From Acetivibrio saccincola (GTDB taxonomy: Bacteria > Bacillota > Clostridia > Acetivibrionales > Acetivibrionaceae): a stretch of 64,000 bases of DNA. This document shows positions 27,277 to 36,040 of the stretch, piece by piece. Position 1 is the stretch's first letter. Each line of letters opens with the position of its first letter. The translations under genes and the position numbers were made by a program. The notes below the pieces were generated by a model. The model ran no database searches. It was given only the letters and a program-made list of their open reading frames with translations, and was not told the origin of the DNA. The DNA lies in the NCBI RefSeq assembly GCF_002844395.1, contig NZ_CP025197.1:496001-560000 (forward strand), written 5' to 3'.

Positions 27277-28389
27277 TCACTTTGATTCTAATCCAAGTAA
27301 TTCTTTTAGTTTTCTAAATTTAGCTTTACTTACCGGGATATCGCCTTCTAAGCCCTTTAGTTTAGCAACATAACTGGTAGAGCCAAACCAAGGGGTCAGC
27401 TTTATTATGTGATTTATATTGACAATATAGCATCTGTGGCATCTGAAAAAGTTAGAGTCTTTTAATTGGTCTTCTAAAAAGTCCAAAGTCTCTTTTACGG
27501 TGTATTGGTCATTGTTTGTTACTGCAACAGCGCATCTCTTTCCAGATGTAAAATAGACAATATCATGTATATTAAGGATAAACATTTCTTCATTTTTCCA
27601 TGCAATAATTTTTTCATTGCACAAAGAGAGCTTTTTTTCTATATTACTTACTCTTTCCATCAGATTTGAAATACAATCATAAATAAGTTCCATGTCGTCG
27701 TTATCAGTATCCGAACCGGAACCCCTTTCAGGAAACACTTTATGATTTTTTTGAATTAATAAAAATTCTGATAAAATATTATCAAGAACTTTAGAAGTTT
27801 TAGAATAAAAATCATTAACTGTTGTAGAGGTATTTAAATCATCTACAGGCAATTCTTTGCTTACTTTTTTAATGGCTTCAATATTTTGCTGTATAGTCAT
27901 AAGTGCAGAGTTAATTTTTTCACAAGCATTTTTTATATAGGATTTAATGGAGGATATTTCAGAGTTATTACAACTTTCATTATTAGTATCAGATGCATTT
28001 TTATGAAAAATATCTTCAATTAGAGAAGATAATAAATCTATATCCCAGGGTTTTTGTATAAATTTGTTTATTACTCCGCTGTTAACCATGTCTTTTACTG
28101 CATCAAGGGTTGCCTGACCTGTAAGCAATATACAGGAAGTAGAAGGAGAAATTTCCTTTATCTTTTTAAACAATACATTACCTTTCATATGTGGCATGAG
28201 ATAATCACATATTACTACAGGAATTTCCTTGCCTTCAGACATCAGCTCTTCTATGAGTTCTAATGCTTCTTCACCACTTTCGGCAGTTTCAACTTGAAAA
28301 GCGTAGTTGAATTTAACTTCAAGTTGTTTTTTAAGACTGTCAAGAACTATTTTTTCATCATCCACGCACAAAACAACCGGAATTCCCAT
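27277..28389 (-). CDS. Response regulator with C-terminal LytTR DNA-binding domain
   Basis: A 370-residue regulator. The receiver (about 1-125) has D10/D11 and phospho-acceptor D62 in VVICDYLMPHMKG, with the KPWD motif at the active-site Lys. A long helical linker (about 135-255) leads to a LytTR domain (about 265-365; NIHDIVYFTSGKRCAVAV and NFFRCHRCYIVNINHI), the output used by AgrA-like peptide quorum-sensing regulators. The in-frame ATG six codons upstream lacks a Shine-Dalgarno; GGATGGAG lies ahead of the chosen ATG. It sits in tandem with a second regulator and near a kinase and a putative peptide gene, so it may control that locus. Confidence 0.9.
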   Translation of the reverse strand: MGIPVVLCVDDEKIVLDSLKKQLEVKFNYAFQVETAESGEEALELIEELMSEGKEIPVVICDYLMPHMKGNVLFKKIKEISPSTSCILLTGQATLDAVKDMVNSGVINKFIQKPWDIDLLSSLIEDIFHKNASDTNNESCNNSEISSIKSYIKNACEKINSALMTIQQNIEAIKKVSKELPVDDLNTSTTVNDFYSKTSKVLDNILSEFLLIQKNHKVFPERGSGSDTDNDDMELIYDCISNLMERVSNIEKKLSLCNEKIIAWKNEEMFILNIHDIVYFTSGKRCAVAVTNNDQYTVKETLDFLEDQLKDSNFFRCHRCYIVNINHIIKLTPWFGSTSYVAKLKGLEGDIPVSKAKFRKLKELLGLESK

Positions 28390-28526
28390 AATGCTATCTC
28401 CATCCAATAAATATTATTTACTTTGGAAAAATATAATCAAATTTTCCCAATCTTTTCATACAAGTTTCAAATAATATATTATAGCTTAAACAGAGGCTAA
28501 TATAAAGACAAACTAATATTTTTGAA

Positions 28527-29216
28527 TTATTGTTCCACCAATTTTAACATATCTTTAAGCTTGTTTACTTCTGATTCAATACCGGATATTTTTTCAGCAT
28601 CGCACAAATTAATCATATTTTTTAGTTTTAACACTGTTGTATACATTTCTTTTAATGTGTTTAAATCCGCTATAATTTTATTTGCTTCCTCAGGATTCAG
28701 GCATTGCTTCTCTATAAGAGAGTTTTTTGTTTTTTGTATTTTCTCTTTTATTTGCGTTTCCTTGCCGGAAAGAAATTGTAAGTTTTTATGCTGCTTCTTT
28801 TTTATATGATACAACTCTAAAGAATCAATTACAGCTTTTTTTAGTTCTTCTTTGTCCCAAGGCTTGTCAAAATATTTGTAAAGATTTGCATTATTTATTG
28901 CATTTGCTACTCCTTCAAGAACAGCCTGTCCGGTGAGCAATATTTTAAATGTATCCGGAGATTTTTGGTGAACTTTGCTGAGTAAGACATCGCCTTTCAT
29001 TCCTGGCATTATATAGTCGCAAATAATAACAGGGATATCATAACCCTCATTTAGGAGCTCATCTACCAATTCAAGAGCCTCTGAACCGCTTTCTGAAATT
29101 TCAATAGTATATTTATCATCAATATACGTTGCTAATTCTGATTTTAAGCTGTCTAAAACAATTTTTTCATCATCTACTAAAATAATTGCAGAATTGTTGG
29201 AGAATTCACAATTCAC
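28527..29216 (-). CDS. Response regulator receiver with coiled-coil tail, no DNA-binding domain
   Basis: A 229-residue protein. The receiver (about 8-130) has D15/D16, phospho-acceptor D67 in VIICDYIMPGMKG and a KPWD motif, and is clearly related to the receiver of the next gene (shared VDDEKIVLDSLK, LLTGQA and KPW signatures). Residues 130-229 are charged helices, likely a coiled coil, with no recognised output domain. It may be a phosphate sink, an adaptor for the neighbouring kinase, or a protein-protein output. It diverges from the isoprenoid-synthase-like gene. Confidence 0.88.
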   Translation of the reverse strand: MNCEFSNNSAIILVDDEKIVLDSLKSELATYIDDKYTIEISESGSEALELVDELLNEGYDIPVIICDYIMPGMKGDVLLSKVHQKSPDTFKILLTGQAVLEGVANAINNANLYKYFDKPWDKEELKKAVIDSLELYHIKKKQHKNLQFLSGKETQIKEKIQKTKNSLIEKQCLNPEEANKIIADLNTLKEMYTTVLKLKNMINLCDAEKISGIESEVNKLKDMLKLVEQ

Positions 29217-29346
29217 TAAATCCCTCCAAAAATATTAATTATAAATAATAACTACCGATATAATTATATAATATTTTTGCAAATATTTAAATAGAAATGA
29301 CCAAAATGGGTGTAAAAACGTAGAAAAATGAAAGGATATCGATAAT

Positions 29347-30321
29347 ATGAGGTTTTTTTATGATTTTTATAATGATTTAAAAGAAGTATTTAAAATATGC
29401 CGTGAAATTATATCAAAATATCCTGAAGGGTTAAATGATGCAGGACTAAAAAACCTTAAAAGATATAATGTATTTGAAGAAAATGCTTCAAAAAATTATA
29501 TATGCTATTTACTTTCCTTTTGGATAAATGACAAATGCCATCTTAAAAAAGAAATATGTATAAAAATAACCGTTGCAAACATATTTATGATGTTATTTGC
29601 ATTTATACAAGATGACATAATTGACAGGGAAATAGAGGATGAGGATATTCCTATAATGATAATACTTGGAAATTTATACTTTTCAGAATTTATGTCCATT
29701 TACAGGGAAGTTTTTAAGGGGTATGAAAAGATATGGGATTATTATAATTTTTATATGAAAAAGTGGAGCAAATTTATTTTAGATGAAAAAATAAATATAA
29801 ACAATAGTATGCCACTGGATAGTGATAAAATGGTGTCTTTAATTTCAGGTAAAGCAGAGCTTATCAAAATTGCTGTGGCGGCAATTTGTATTTTAGCTAA
29901 AAAGGAAGAATTACTGGATATGTATTTTAAGGCGGTTGACAGGGTTTTATTTTCACTTCAGGTGGCAGATGACTACATAGATTGGAAAAAAGACCTTAAA
30001 AGAGGTAATGGTAATATTTTACTCAAGGAATTTACAAAAAAGAGGAAGTTAAAGTGTTATAAGGATATAAGGGAATTTGATGTAAAAGAAGAGATGATTT
30101 TTGGAAGCCTGTTAAATGATTTATATATGCTCTTAGTTAAAAATTCCCACAAATTAGACTTAATAATAGGGGATAAAAACATGTATATAAAAGAATTTAA
30201 TGACAGTATATTGAAGTTTATGAAGTCTCAAATGGAAATTTATTTAGAAAGAAGGAAGGAAGTAAAATTAGGCGGTTTTTTTAACTGGGTTGATAAAAAC
30301 ATTTTCAATAAAAGCAATTGA
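29347..30321 (+). CDS. Class I isoprenoid-synthase-fold protein, ComQ-like candidate
   Basis: A 324-residue, mostly helical cytoplasmic protein. It has a first aspartate-rich motif at 89-93 (QDDIIDREIEDED) and a second at 208-216 (LQVADDYIDWKKD), the two metal-binding motifs of trans-prenyltransferases and terpene synthases. The tail is very basic and aromatic. The length and the first motif resemble ComQ, the enzyme that prenylates the ComX pheromone on Trp. An 80-bp gap separates it from a 73-residue precursor-like gene with a C-terminal Trp. A free terpene or diphosphate synthase is the main alternative. The family call rests on motifs only. Confidence 0.7.
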   Translation: MRFFYDFYNDLKEVFKICREIISKYPEGLNDAGLKNLKRYNVFEENASKNYICYLLSFWINDKCHLKKEICIKITVANIFMMLFAFIQDDIIDREIEDEDIPIMIILGNLYFSEFMSIYREVFKGYEKIWDYYNFYMKKWSKFILDEKININNSMPLDSDKMVSLISGKAELIKIAVAAICILAKKEELLDMYFKAVDRVLFSLQVADDYIDWKKDLKRGNGNILLKEFTKKRKLKCYKDIREFDVKEEMIFGSLLNDLYMLLVKNSHKLDLIIGDKNMYIKEFNDSILKFMKSQMEIYLERRKEVKLGGFFNWVDKNIFNKSN

Positions 30322-30401
30322 AGTGAGGGCTGCTTGGCATTTTACCCGTCATTAAAAAACATAACAGTATATAGTAATCAATAAGAAAAGGAGGCAGTAA
30401 A

Positions 30402-30623
30402 ATGAAAGCAGAAGAGCTTAGGGATAAGATAATAAAAAGGGCTGTTTCTGATGAAGAGTTTAAGCGAAACTTATTAAAAGAACCTAACAAAACCATTGAA
30501 AGGGAATTTGGCATATCTACAGGGAATAACGAAATAATAGTTCTTGAAGAAAAACCAAACCTATTCTATATTGTAATACCGTATTCAGGCAATACACCTG
30601 CCGGAGGGGACTACAACTGGTAA
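30402..30623 (+). CDS. NHLP-leader-like precursor peptide ending in Trp (putative RiPP or pheromone)
   Basis: A 73-residue protein with a perfect AAGGAGG seven bases before the ATG. Residues 1-60 match the nitrile-hydratase-alpha-like leader (NHLP) pattern: helical start, DEEFKRNLLKEPNKTIEREFGI, then a strand ending in PNLFYIVIP. The remaining YSGNTPAGGDYNW is short, Gly-rich and ends in Trp73. A Gly-Gly at 68-69 could be a cleavage point, leaving a four-residue tail. Followed within 36 bp by a hairpin. Together with the ComQ-like gene and nearby two-component genes it suggests a prenylated signalling peptide. No product is known. Confidence 0.72.
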   Translation: MKAEELRDKIIKRAVSDEEFKRNLLKEPNKTIEREFGISTGNNEIIVLEEKPNLFYIVIPYSGNTPAGGDYNW

Positions 30624-30628
30624 ATAAC

Positions 30629-30658
30629 AAAAGCATTTAAATCTTAACCAGTGCTTTT
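30629..30658. terminator. Hairpin after the precursor-peptide gene
   Basis: AAAAGCA (30629-30635) pairs with TGCTTTT (30652-30658), the latter giving a short T-run for plus-strand transcripts. It overlaps the last codons of the convergent histidine kinase gene. Confidence 0.55.
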
Positions 30659-33082
30659 ATCATCAAGTGTTTTATTTATTGGAATATAAACAGAAAAGGT
30701 TGTCTTGCCAGGTTCAGTGCTCACTTCAATTTTTCCATTATGATTATTGATGATTCTGGCTACAATATCGAGACCTAGTCCGGTTCCTTCACCTAAAGGT
30801 TTGGTTGTAAAAAAAGGCTGGAAAATTTTATCCTTTATGCCGTCAGGAATTCCGGGACCTGAATCGGTAATTGACACAACTATACAGTTGTCTTTTACAG
30901 TTGTATCTATTGTAAGTACTCCTTTATATTCCATTGCCTGAAGGGCGTTATGAATTATATTTGTCCACACTTGTGTAAGTTCATCGGCATTGGATTTAAT
31001 TTTAGGGATATCAGAATAATTTTTTACAACTTCCACTTCTGGCTTGATTTTATTATTATATATTGTAAGTACAGTTTCGATGGTTTGAATTACATCTGTA
31101 TCTTCTTTGTCAGTTGAATTGCTTTGGTGGGAATAAGATTTTAGTGCAAATACAACTTTAGAGGTTTTATCTGCGGCTAATGATATAGTGTGTGAACTAT
31201 TTTTAAGGTTTGTCACTAAATAGGCTACTTCCACTATTACGTGCAATTCAGGGTTTTCTAAAATTTTAATGTATGGTTTATAATCTGATATACCTAAAGA
31301 CGTAAGCTGTTCTGCTAATTTGTGTGCATTTTTTATTCCCAGCTGGTTTAGTTCTTTTAAAATAGCCCTTTTGTGCTTCCGTTCATCTTTTGTGGAAATA
31401 TAAATATTATTGTTTTTTGAATTTTTAATAAGGAATAAAAGCATTTGAATTTTTTCAGGTGTAGCAACCGTTAAAAAGCCGGACAGGGAGTTGATGATAT
31501 TTTCAATATATCCTTCCATATTATTAATGGATGCCTGTATAGCCCCTAAAGGAGTATTTAATTCATGTGCAATTCCGGAAACAAGCTGACCTAACGCCGC
31601 CATTTTTTCTGATTTTATCAGTTGTTCCTGGGTACTTTTCAGCTTTTCTAAAGTTTCAATAAGTTCTATATTTGAGGCATGTAATTCTTCATTAAGTAAG
31701 GTAAGTTCAGTATTTGCCTCTTTAAGCTGGCGGGTCCTTTCAAGAACTTTATCTTCTAAAGTTTTATTCAATTCAGCAAGCCTGTCCCTGGATTTTTTAA
31801 CTTCATTCCACATTAAATCCAATTGGGCATTCTTTTTTTCAAGCCGCTTTGAATAAAGAATAGTTTTATTGTGAAGAGAAGTGATTTTTCTTGCTAAAAT
31901 AATTATTTGTGAAAATATAAAAATAAGAATACCCCACTGAAAAAGTGAAAACCTATAATTATTGGAATAAAATAAAAATACGAACATTTCAGCGATGAGA
32001 ATACCTGCAAATCCAAAAAGACCGGCCATAAATATTTTGGCATCGGTGTTTCCTTTGTAAGAATTATATATAGCGGTTGCTACAAGTATTATCATGCTGA
32101 TTAATGACCATCCTCCAAGCAGATAAACATAAGGGTGGTAACCTAGTATAATGACATCTATTTTATGCAAAAACATTATAAAGAGTACAATTATATTTAT
32201 TTTCAGAGATATATTGATTATTTTTTTGTATCCTTCCCCAAATATTTGCTTGTAAAAATAAGTTATTGAAAATAAGGAGCCCAATACCAGAATACTAAAA
32301 TATCCATCATACACCCAATCAAATTCAGGGAATTTTTCTATAAAATTAGAAAATTGTACAATATACACAAGCCCCATACATATTAATACAGGGCACAGGG
32401 AGATAACTATTTTTTTACTGAGACCTACAATAAGAAATGCAGCTATAAGCAAAACTATACCCAAAAAAATCAATGAAAACCCAATTACTTCACTGACATA
32501 TCCCTTTTTTGAAAACAAGGAAGATATTTTTTTATAATCCCCAAAATATACATTTTTGACAGGTCCAAATCTGTGATATAAATCCAAAGATATCCGTATA
32601 TATAAATAGTGTCCGTAGTCGTCAGGAATAAGGGGGACAATGAAAGAATTTTTGTCAGTGTTTGAATGCAAGTTCCTGTTGTCAAAAATAAACCTTCCGT
32701 TTATGTATACTGAAATGGACTCACCATAAATTTCCTCAAAATAAATTGCCGGAGACAGCCAGCCGGCTTCGGGTATTTTTATTCTGAGCCAGACAGTATT
32801 GCAATTTTTAGGTCTTTGTATATAGCTTGATATATTTTCAATATTATTCCACTTCAGATTATATTCCGGGGACTCAGGGGAAAGACTGAGGCTTTCTGCT
32901 AATAAATCGCCTATATGATACTGCCAGTTTTCATTCAAAGTAGTGTAAGCATTGTAATCAGTAATGTGTGTATTTTGGCCGTTAGCATTATTATCAGAGG
33001 AAGTGGAATAAACAGGTATAAAGGCAAAAAGAATAAAAAATAAAAGCAATGAGGTTAAAATATTTTTAAAGCTGCACTTCAT
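30644..33082 (-). CDS. 7TMR-DISM sensor histidine kinase
   Basis: An 812-residue membrane kinase. Signal peptide (1-26), an extracellular jelly-roll domain (about 45-185; WLRIKIPEAGW and IYGESISVYINGRFIFDN) of the 7TMR-DISM type, seven helices (about 195-400), a coiled coil (about 410-490) and a kinase core with phospho-acceptor H506 in SGIAHELNTPLGA. About 150 residues separate the H-box from the N-box (WTNIIHNALQAM), longer than usual, then GPGIP and GTGLGL boxes. No receiver is fused. It converges on the precursor-peptide gene with 20 bp between stops. The two response regulators nearby lack any other local kinase, so it is their likely partner. Confidence 0.9.
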   Translation of the reverse strand: MKCSFKNILTSLLLFFILFAFIPVYSTSSDNNANGQNTHITDYNAYTTLNENWQYHIGDLLAESLSLSPESPEYNLKWNNIENISSYIQRPKNCNTVWLRIKIPEAGWLSPAIYFEEIYGESISVYINGRFIFDNRNLHSNTDKNSFIVPLIPDDYGHYLYIRISLDLYHRFGPVKNVYFGDYKKISSLFSKKGYVSEVIGFSLIFLGIVLLIAAFLIVGLSKKIVISLCPVLICMGLVYIVQFSNFIEKFPEFDWVYDGYFSILVLGSLFSITYFYKQIFGEGYKKIINISLKINIIVLFIMFLHKIDVIILGYHPYVYLLGGWSLISMIILVATAIYNSYKGNTDAKIFMAGLFGFAGILIAEMFVFLFYSNNYRFSLFQWGILIFIFSQIIILARKITSLHNKTILYSKRLEKKNAQLDLMWNEVKKSRDRLAELNKTLEDKVLERTRQLKEANTELTLLNEELHASNIELIETLEKLKSTQEQLIKSEKMAALGQLVSGIAHELNTPLGAIQASINNMEGYIENIINSLSGFLTVATPEKIQMLLFLIKNSKNNNIYISTKDERKHKRAILKELNQLGIKNAHKLAEQLTSLGISDYKPYIKILENPELHVIVEVAYLVTNLKNSSHTISLAADKTSKVVFALKSYSHQSNSTDKEDTDVIQTIETVLTIYNNKIKPEVEVVKNYSDIPKIKSNADELTQVWTNIIHNALQAMEYKGVLTIDTTVKDNCIVVSITDSGPGIPDGIKDKIFQPFFTTKPLGEGTGLGLDIVARIINNHNGKIEVSTEPGKTTFSVYIPINKTLDDKSTG

Positions 33083-33448
33083 TATTTATCTCTCCTGTTT
33101 AGTACGCTTATTTATAGGCATATTATATTTAGGGCAGTTATAAATATTGATTAATAATTAAATTATATATACATAAAGACTGTGTGTCAAAATATTTTTC
33201 TACAGAATAAATTGGATTATTGCATTTTTCTTTTTTATTTGATAAAGTTTAAATGTAAATTGTTCTTTTGTAAATTTTATTTTATAGATTCTTAGTACTT
33301 TTCGTAGATTTATGTTATTTTTTGCAGTTTATAATAGTTTTTAAAATATTTACACTGGTAGTTTATACAGCAATCTTTATATTTATCTCCGTATTTATTT
33401 TTTTAGGGCATTTTTTAATATCTAATAATCAACAGGAGGTCGTTTTTT
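33083..33448 (+). other. 366-bp AT-rich divergent intergenic region
   Basis: Separates the divergent histidine kinase and DUF4015 genes. It must hold both promoters, but I see no clear -35/-10 pair, hairpin or small ORF apart from the Shine-Dalgarno CAGGAGGT near 33434. Confidence 0.5.
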
Positions 33449-34687
33449 ATGAAAAAAACTATTGCAAAAAGAATTTGGCTATTGGTTATAGTTAGTGTTC
33501 TAGTTATGGTGTTTGTCGGATGTAATTCAGATACCGGTACAGAAGACCCGGATATCCGGACTGAAGAAACCCAGACGCCGGGAACTCAAGGTGATGAAGA
33601 GGAAAATACAGATGATTTTGAAGAAATTGAGGAAGAGGAAGAAGTGGCAGAAGAGGAAGGAGACGGTACCCCATTTAATAACGGGCACAAAAAAAGAGTT
33701 AAAGCCAGAGGGCTATATTTAACTGCATCTACAGCCGGGGCAAGGTTAGACCATTATATTGAACTTGCAAAAACCACTGAAATAAATGCTTATGTTATAG
33801 ATTTAAAAAATGACTACGGTACAGTAGGGTACAATTCAAATGTCTCATTGGCACATGAAATAGGAGCAGTTGAAGTTAGGTTTGATATTGATAAAGTTAC
33901 ACAAAAATTAAAAGAAAATGATATATATGCTATTGGGAGAATAGTGGTTTTTAAAGATCCCATTCTTGCAGAAAAAAAACCTGAGTATGCTATAAAAAAT
34001 AAAGACGGGGGATTGTATGTATTTAATGGAACAAACTGGATTGATCCTTATAATGAAGAGTGCTGGAAGTATGCAATAGATATTGCAAGGGAGGCATTGG
34101 ACAGGGGATTTGATGAAATACAATTTGACTATATAAGATTTCCGGATGGAAGAAGAAGTGAAATGGTATTTGAAAGTAAAGATGACAGGGAAGCACCTGA
34201 AGTTATAAATGATTTTTTAGCATATGCAAGGCAGGAGCTGAAAGGTGAAATACTATCCGGTGATATATTTGCAATTGTTTGTGAGACTACCGGGGATACA
34301 GAAGGTATAGGACAGGTTTTTGAGCTTATTGGGGAGAACCTGGATTATATATCTCCCATGATATATCCTTCTCACTATGCTCTGGGGCAATCTATTAATG
34401 GAGTAGTATTTCCAAAGCCGGATTTAGATCCATACGGAGTGGTTTTAAATACCCTTCTAAAGGCAAAATCCAGGTATGAAAAGGTGGAAGGACACACACC
34501 TATTATAAGGCCGTTTTTACAGGATTTTACCGCTTCCTGGATAGAACAGGGAAATTACCAGAAGTACGGTACAGAGCAGGCAAAACAGCAAATACAAGCT
34601 GTTTATGATGCAGGGTTTGAAGAATGGTTTTTCTGGGATCCATTTAACAATTACAGTGAAGATGCTTATGAAAAAATTGATAATTAA
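33449..34687 (+). CDS. DUF4015 putative glycoside hydrolase lipoprotein
   Basis: A 412-residue secreted lipoprotein: lipobox FVGC with Cys25, an acidic Glu-rich linker (about 30-75), then a TIM-barrel-like DUF4015 domain (about 85-410) starting at VKARGLYLTASTAG and including INAYVIDLKNDYG and EIQFDYIRFPDGRR, both typical of this family. It is classed as a putative glycosyl hydrolase, but activity is not established for most members. A CAGGAGGT Shine-Dalgarno is present. It stands alone between convergent and divergent neighbours, so function cannot be inferred from context. Confidence 0.85.
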   Translation: MKKTIAKRIWLLVIVSVLVMVFVGCNSDTGTEDPDIRTEETQTPGTQGDEEENTDDFEEIEEEEEVAEEEGDGTPFNNGHKKRVKARGLYLTASTAGARLDHYIELAKTTEINAYVIDLKNDYGTVGYNSNVSLAHEIGAVEVRFDIDKVTQKLKENDIYAIGRIVVFKDPILAEKKPEYAIKNKDGGLYVFNGTNWIDPYNEECWKYAIDIAREALDRGFDEIQFDYIRFPDGRRSEMVFESKDDREAPEVINDFLAYARQELKGEILSGDIFAIVCETTGDTEGIGQVFELIGENLDYISPMIYPSHYALGQSINGVVFPKPDLDPYGVVLNTLLKAKSRYEKVEGHTPIIRPFLQDFTASWIEQGNYQKYGTEQAKQQIQAVYDAGFEEWFFWDPFNNYSEDAYEKIDN

Positions 34688-34762
34688 AAATTACAATTAA
34701 AATTAATAATTAAAAATTGATAATTACAAGCGTTAAATCCGGGTATTAAAAGATGAAATATT

Positions 34763-34800
34763 AAAAACCGTCCAATTGCTTTATACATTGGACGGTTTTT
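34763..34800. terminator. Bidirectional terminator between DUF4015 and serA
   Basis: A perfect 14-bp stem (34763-34776 with 34787-34800), GC-rich in the centre, flanked by A- and T-runs on both strands between convergent genes. Confidence 0.9.
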
Positions 34801-34840
34801 TATCTACGGTCAGAGAGATATTTATTAATTTAACATAATT

Positions 34841-36031
34841 TTAATCTGAATTTTTGCCATTTGATATATCTATAACGTTTACCATGTTTATTCCTGAAAC
34901 AGCTTTAATTTTTTCAATTATATCCGGTGAAACTTTTCCATTAACGTCTACTATTGTGTAGCCGGTTTTATCTTTGTTTTTGCTAATCATATCTGCAATA
35001 TTATAATTGTTTTGTGCCAGTATTGTAGTAATTTGACCTAACATATTAGGAATATTATCATGAGCACTTATTATTCTAGTGTCACCGGAGAAAGGAAGCT
35101 CACAATTAGCATAGTTAACAGAATTCCGTACATTTCCTTTTTCCAAAAACTCCCTGAGTTGACTTGCAGCCATAAGGGCACAGTTTTCTTCAGACTCGGG
35201 AGTAGAAGCTCCTAAGTGGGGAATAGCTATTATACGTTCATTTCCCAACAACTCTTCTTCCGGGAAATCTGTCACATAGCATGCTACTTTGCCGTTTTCA
35301 ATAGCTTCTAAAATATCTTTGTTGTCAACTAATCCGCCTCTTGCAAAGTTTAATATTCTTACGCCTTTTTTCATGATTTTTAGAGTGTTTTTATTTATCA
35401 TACCGTTTGTGTTTTCATTAAAAGGCACATGGATTGTAATGTAATCTGAAACGGAAAGCAAGTGGTCAAGGCTTGAAGCCTTTGCAACATTACTTGAAAG
35501 TTCCCACGCAGAATTTATTGAGATGAAAGGGTCATAGCCTATTACATTCATCCCAAGTGCTAAAGCGTCATTAGCAACCATTACACCTATAGCGCCAAGT
35601 CCTATTACCCCAAGTGTTTTTCCTTTAATTTCAGGACCTTTAAACTGGGATTTTCCTTTTTCAACAAGTGCCGGTACCTGATCCCCGTTTCCTTTAAGGG
35701 ACTGAGCCCATGATATTCCATCATGGATTTTTCTTGAAGCTAAAAGTAAAGCTGCAAGGACAAGTTCTTTAACTGCATTTGCATTAGCTCCCGGAGTATT
35801 AAATACAACAATTCCCTTTTTTGTGCATTTGTCTATAGGAATGTTGTTAACACCGGCACCAGCCCTGGCTATTGCTTTTAACTTAGGTGGCAGCTCCATA
35901 TCGTGTATTTTAGTACTTCTTAAAATTATTGCATCAGGATTTGAAATTTCAGTTGCTATTTCATATTGATCCCTTGGAAAAAGCTCCAAACCCTTTGCTG
36001 AAATCTTGTCTAGAGTTTGAATAGTAAACAT
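34841..36031 (-). CDS. serA: D-3-phosphoglycerate dehydrogenase with ACT domain
   Basis: A 396-residue enzyme catalysing the first step of serine synthesis. The catalytic domain has the Rossmann motif GLGAIG, the catalytic Arg region NFARGG, and the His of PHLGASTPESEENC; the C-terminal ACT domain (about 320-390) would bind serine as feedback inhibitor. A GTG three codons upstream is in frame, but TAGGTG overlaps it and serves the ATG chosen here. It is not linked to serC or serB. Confidence 0.93.
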   Translation of the reverse strand: MFTIQTLDKISAKGLELFPRDQYEIATEISNPDAIILRSTKIHDMELPPKLKAIARAGAGVNNIPIDKCTKKGIVVFNTPGANANAVKELVLAALLLASRKIHDGISWAQSLKGNGDQVPALVEKGKSQFKGPEIKGKTLGVIGLGAIGVMVANDALALGMNVIGYDPFISINSAWELSSNVAKASSLDHLLSVSDYITIHVPFNENTNGMINKNTLKIMKKGVRILNFARGGLVDNKDILEAIENGKVACYVTDFPEEELLGNERIIAIPHLGASTPESEENCALMAASQLREFLEKGNVRNSVNYANCELPFSGDTRIISAHDNIPNMLGQITTILAQNNYNIADMISKNKDKTGYTIVDVNGKVSPDIIEKIKAVSGINMVNVIDISNGKNSD

Positions 36032-36040
36032 TTTTTTCAC

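Noticed and set aside
28522-28809. Plus-strand ORF of 95 codons opposite the coiled-coil regulator
   Set aside because: Antisense to a clear receiver gene, no start context, Phe/Ser-rich shadow composition.
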